A stretch of 7,413 nt of DNA from NCBI GenBank assembly GCA_001302725.1, contig LIZU01000051.1:1-7413 (forward strand). Reading direction: 5' to 3'. The notes under the pieces are model-generated. The model ran no database searches. It had not been told where the DNA came from and saw nothing but the letters and a program-made list of their open reading frames with translations. Both the position numbers and the translations under genes were made by a program. This DNA comes from a candidate division Zixibacteria bacterium DG_27. Its GTDB lineage: Bacteria; Zixibacteria; MSB-5A5; DG-27. Numbering within the stretch: the first letter of the stretch is position 1; each line of letters begins with the position of its first letter. Positions 6,175 through 7,413 of the stretch are shown piece after piece.

Positions 6175-7197
6175 GTGGTTCGCCTGAAATTCGAGACCCT
6201 CAGATGGACGAGAGGGAGGTTGCGACTCATCGACCAGAGGAAACTGCCACAGCAGTTCGTTTACCTCGACTGTGATGACCACAAGAAGGTAGCATACGCC
6301 ATAAAGAACTTAGTGGTGAGGGGAGCGCCCGCCATCGGGGTGGCAGCGGGGTACGGGATGGCGCTTGCCGCCAGAGAATACCGTGACCTCAAGAGAGAGA
6401 GCTTCTTTAAGAAGATGAAGACAGCCTCTGAGACTCTGGCCTCCACCAGACCTACGGCGGTGAATCTTTTCTGGGCGCTAAACAGACAGGACAAACTAAT
6501 GGAAGGGAATCTTGATAAGACCCCATCCGAGATTTTCAAGCTACTGTTGAAGGAGGCCTTACAAATTCACGAAGAGGACCGACAGATGTGTCAGGCCATC
6601 GGGGAACATGGAAGCAAGTTGGTTCCTCAAAAGGCGACCATCCTGACTCACTGTAATGCCGGGGCTTTGGCCACAGGCGGAATCGGCACCGCCTTAGGAG
6701 TTATTTACACTGCAGTTTCAAAGGGCAAAAAAATAAAGGTCTTTGCTGATGAGACCAGACCTGTCCTTCAGGGGGCGAGGCTCACCGCCTGGGAGCTCCG
6801 AAAACAGGGGATCGATACCACCTTGATTTGCGATAATATGGCTGGAAGCCTCTTAGCTGCGGGAGAAATTGCCTTGGTGATCGTCGGAGCCGACCGCATC
6901 GCCAAGAATCTCGATTTCGCCAACAAAATCGGGACTTATCCGCTGGCAGTTCTGGCGAAGGAACATAAAGCCCCCTTCTATGTGGCGGCTCCCAGCTCTA
7001 CTTTTGACAAGTCCATTCCCAACGGGAGCAAGATCGTCATCGAGCAGAGGGAGGAGTCCGAAGTCCTGCAGAGCGGCAAAGGCAAGATCAACATCAGGGG
7101 GCTCAAGGTCTATAATCCCGCCTTCGATGTTACTCCGGCGTCGCTTGTGAGTGCAGTGATCACCGAAAAAGGGATCATCCGCGGCAAACGCAAGTAG
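6175..7197 (+). CDS. mtnA: S-methyl-5-thioribose-1-phosphate isomerase
   Basis: MtnA converts methylthioribose-1-phosphate to methylthioribulose-1-phosphate in the methionine salvage pathway, which recycles methylthioadenosine. With the GTG at 6175 the protein has 340 residues, normal for the family. Motifs are VVRGAPAIGVAAGYGMALAA (47-66), TRPTAVNLFWAL (91-102), HCNAGALATGGIGTALGV (159-176), FADETRP (190-196), CDNMAGSL (219-226), GADRIAKNLDFANKIGTY (238-255) and NPAFDVTPA (314-322). The catalytic pair falls at Cys160 and Asp240, the same numbers as in Bacillus subtilis MtnA, which also supports the GTG start. A TTG at 6163 would add four residues. The related archaeal ribose-1,5-bisphosphate isomerase is a less likely alternative. 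It is the last clear gene of the pyr cluster, 1 nt after yjbQ, and no other salvage gene is visible. Confidence 0.95.
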   Translation: MVRLKFETLRWTRGRLRLIDQRKLPQQFVYLDCDDHKKVAYAIKNLVVRGAPAIGVAAGYGMALAAREYRDLKRESFFKKMKTASETLASTRPTAVNLFWALNRQDKLMEGNLDKTPSEIFKLLLKEALQIHEEDRQMCQAIGEHGSKLVPQKATILTHCNAGALATGGIGTALGVIYTAVSKGKKIKVFADETRPVLQGARLTAWELRKQGIDTTLICDNMAGSLLAAGEIALVIVGADRIAKNLDFANKIGTYPLAVLAKEHKAPFYVAAPSSTFDKSIPNGSKIVIEQREESEVLQSGKGKINIRGLKVYNPAFDVTPASLVSAVITEKGIIRGKRK

Positions 7198-7225
7198 AAG
7201 CGCAGGCAATCAGATTCAGAACGTA

Positions 7226-7413
7226 ATGTCCCATTCTAATGACGGCTCCGGCACGCCTTTGCTGAACGATTCGGGCTACTGGATTCTCGTCCGGGAGGCC
7301 CACTGGGGGCGGTGGATTATCATCATGATGCACCCCCCTAATATGAAAATCCCTCCAATCCACTCTCTAAAGCCTGGAATCGTCCGCAGGAAAGCGAAAG
7401 CCAGAATTGCCAC
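7226..7413 (+). CDS. Possible HicA-like toxin ORF, degenerate and 3'-truncated by the window edge
   Basis: From ATG at 7226 a frame stays open for 62 codons to the end of the window. The translation has a HicA-like order of landmarks: LLNDSGYWILVRE, then MMHPPNMKIPPIHS, then LKPGIVRRKAKA. These compare with the family pattern L..aGf..vRq.GSH...HP....vtvP.H...LkpGtlR.I.kqAg. The GSH element that carries the catalytic histidine reads GRWI here, so the protein may be inactive or the gene decaying. No good ribosome binding site precedes the ATG. Chance similarity in intergenic DNA is possible. If real, the stop codon should lie just past the edge, perhaps with a hicB antitoxin gene after it. Confidence 0.3.
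   Translation, partial: MSHSNDGSGTPLLNDSGYWILVREAHWGRWIIIMMHPPNMKIPPIHSLKPGIVRRKAKARIA

Noticed and set aside
7198..7260. Terminator after mtnA
   Set aside because: I could not find a convincing stem followed by a T run in this stretch. The operon end is not resolved in this window.
7175..7363. Minus-strand small open frame at the right end
   Set aside because: It overlaps the mtnA C-terminus, shows no motif, and competes with the plus-strand frame that has HicA-like landmarks.
1..7413. CRISPR array, tRNA or rRNA gene, insertion sequence, or defence cassette
   Set aside because: No regularly spaced direct repeats, cloverleaf or rRNA-like sequence, transposase motif or terminal inverted repeats bounding one, and no defence domain, were seen beyond the weak HicA-like edge frame.

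Overview
This window looks like ordinary chromosomal DNA from a bacterium of the FCB superphylum or a nearby uncultured candidate phylum. The main evidence is the subtilisin-family protease at 943-2718. It has the N-terminal prodomain style familiar from Bacteroidota-type S8 peptidases, and it ends in a YPNPF-type C-terminal domain of the kind recognised by type IX secretion. The remaining genes are widely distributed housekeeping genes, so a genus or phylum cannot be named.

Layout, all genes on the + strand. (1) 1-741: the C-terminal half of an NfnB/GltA-type NADPH-dependent glutamate synthase-like flavoprotein, closed by a strong intrinsic terminator at 774-808. (2) 742-942: the terminator, a hairpin with two mutually exclusive pairings (850-873), and a degenerate heptanucleotide repeat tract (888-929). 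(3) 943-2718: the secreted S8 protease, which stands alone. (4) 2719-2928: a short inverted heptad tract (2769-2789), a near-consensus sigma70-type promoter (2806-2834), and a leader ending in a terminator hairpin plus eight T residues just before pyrR, i.e. a pyr attenuator. (5) 2929-7197: five closely packed genes, pyrR-pyrB-pyrC-yjbQ-mtnA, with gaps of 9, 2, 6 and 1 nt. (6) 7198-7413: no clear operon terminator, and an open frame running off the edge that resembles a HicA toxin lacking its expected catalytic histidine.

PyrB (aspartate carbamoyltransferase) and PyrC (class I dihydroorotase) catalyse consecutive steps of UMP synthesis, and PyrR is the UMP-sensing RNA-binding regulator of such operons. 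The same transcript probably also carries yjbQ (UPF0047, weak thiamine-phosphate synthase activity in some members) and mtnA (methylthioribose-1-phosphate isomerase of methionine salvage). Those two genes are the unusual part of the operon. I see no clearly novel defence or mobile system. The points most worth checking are the attenuator, the operon composition, the inverted heptad tracts around the protease, and the HicA-like edge ORF.
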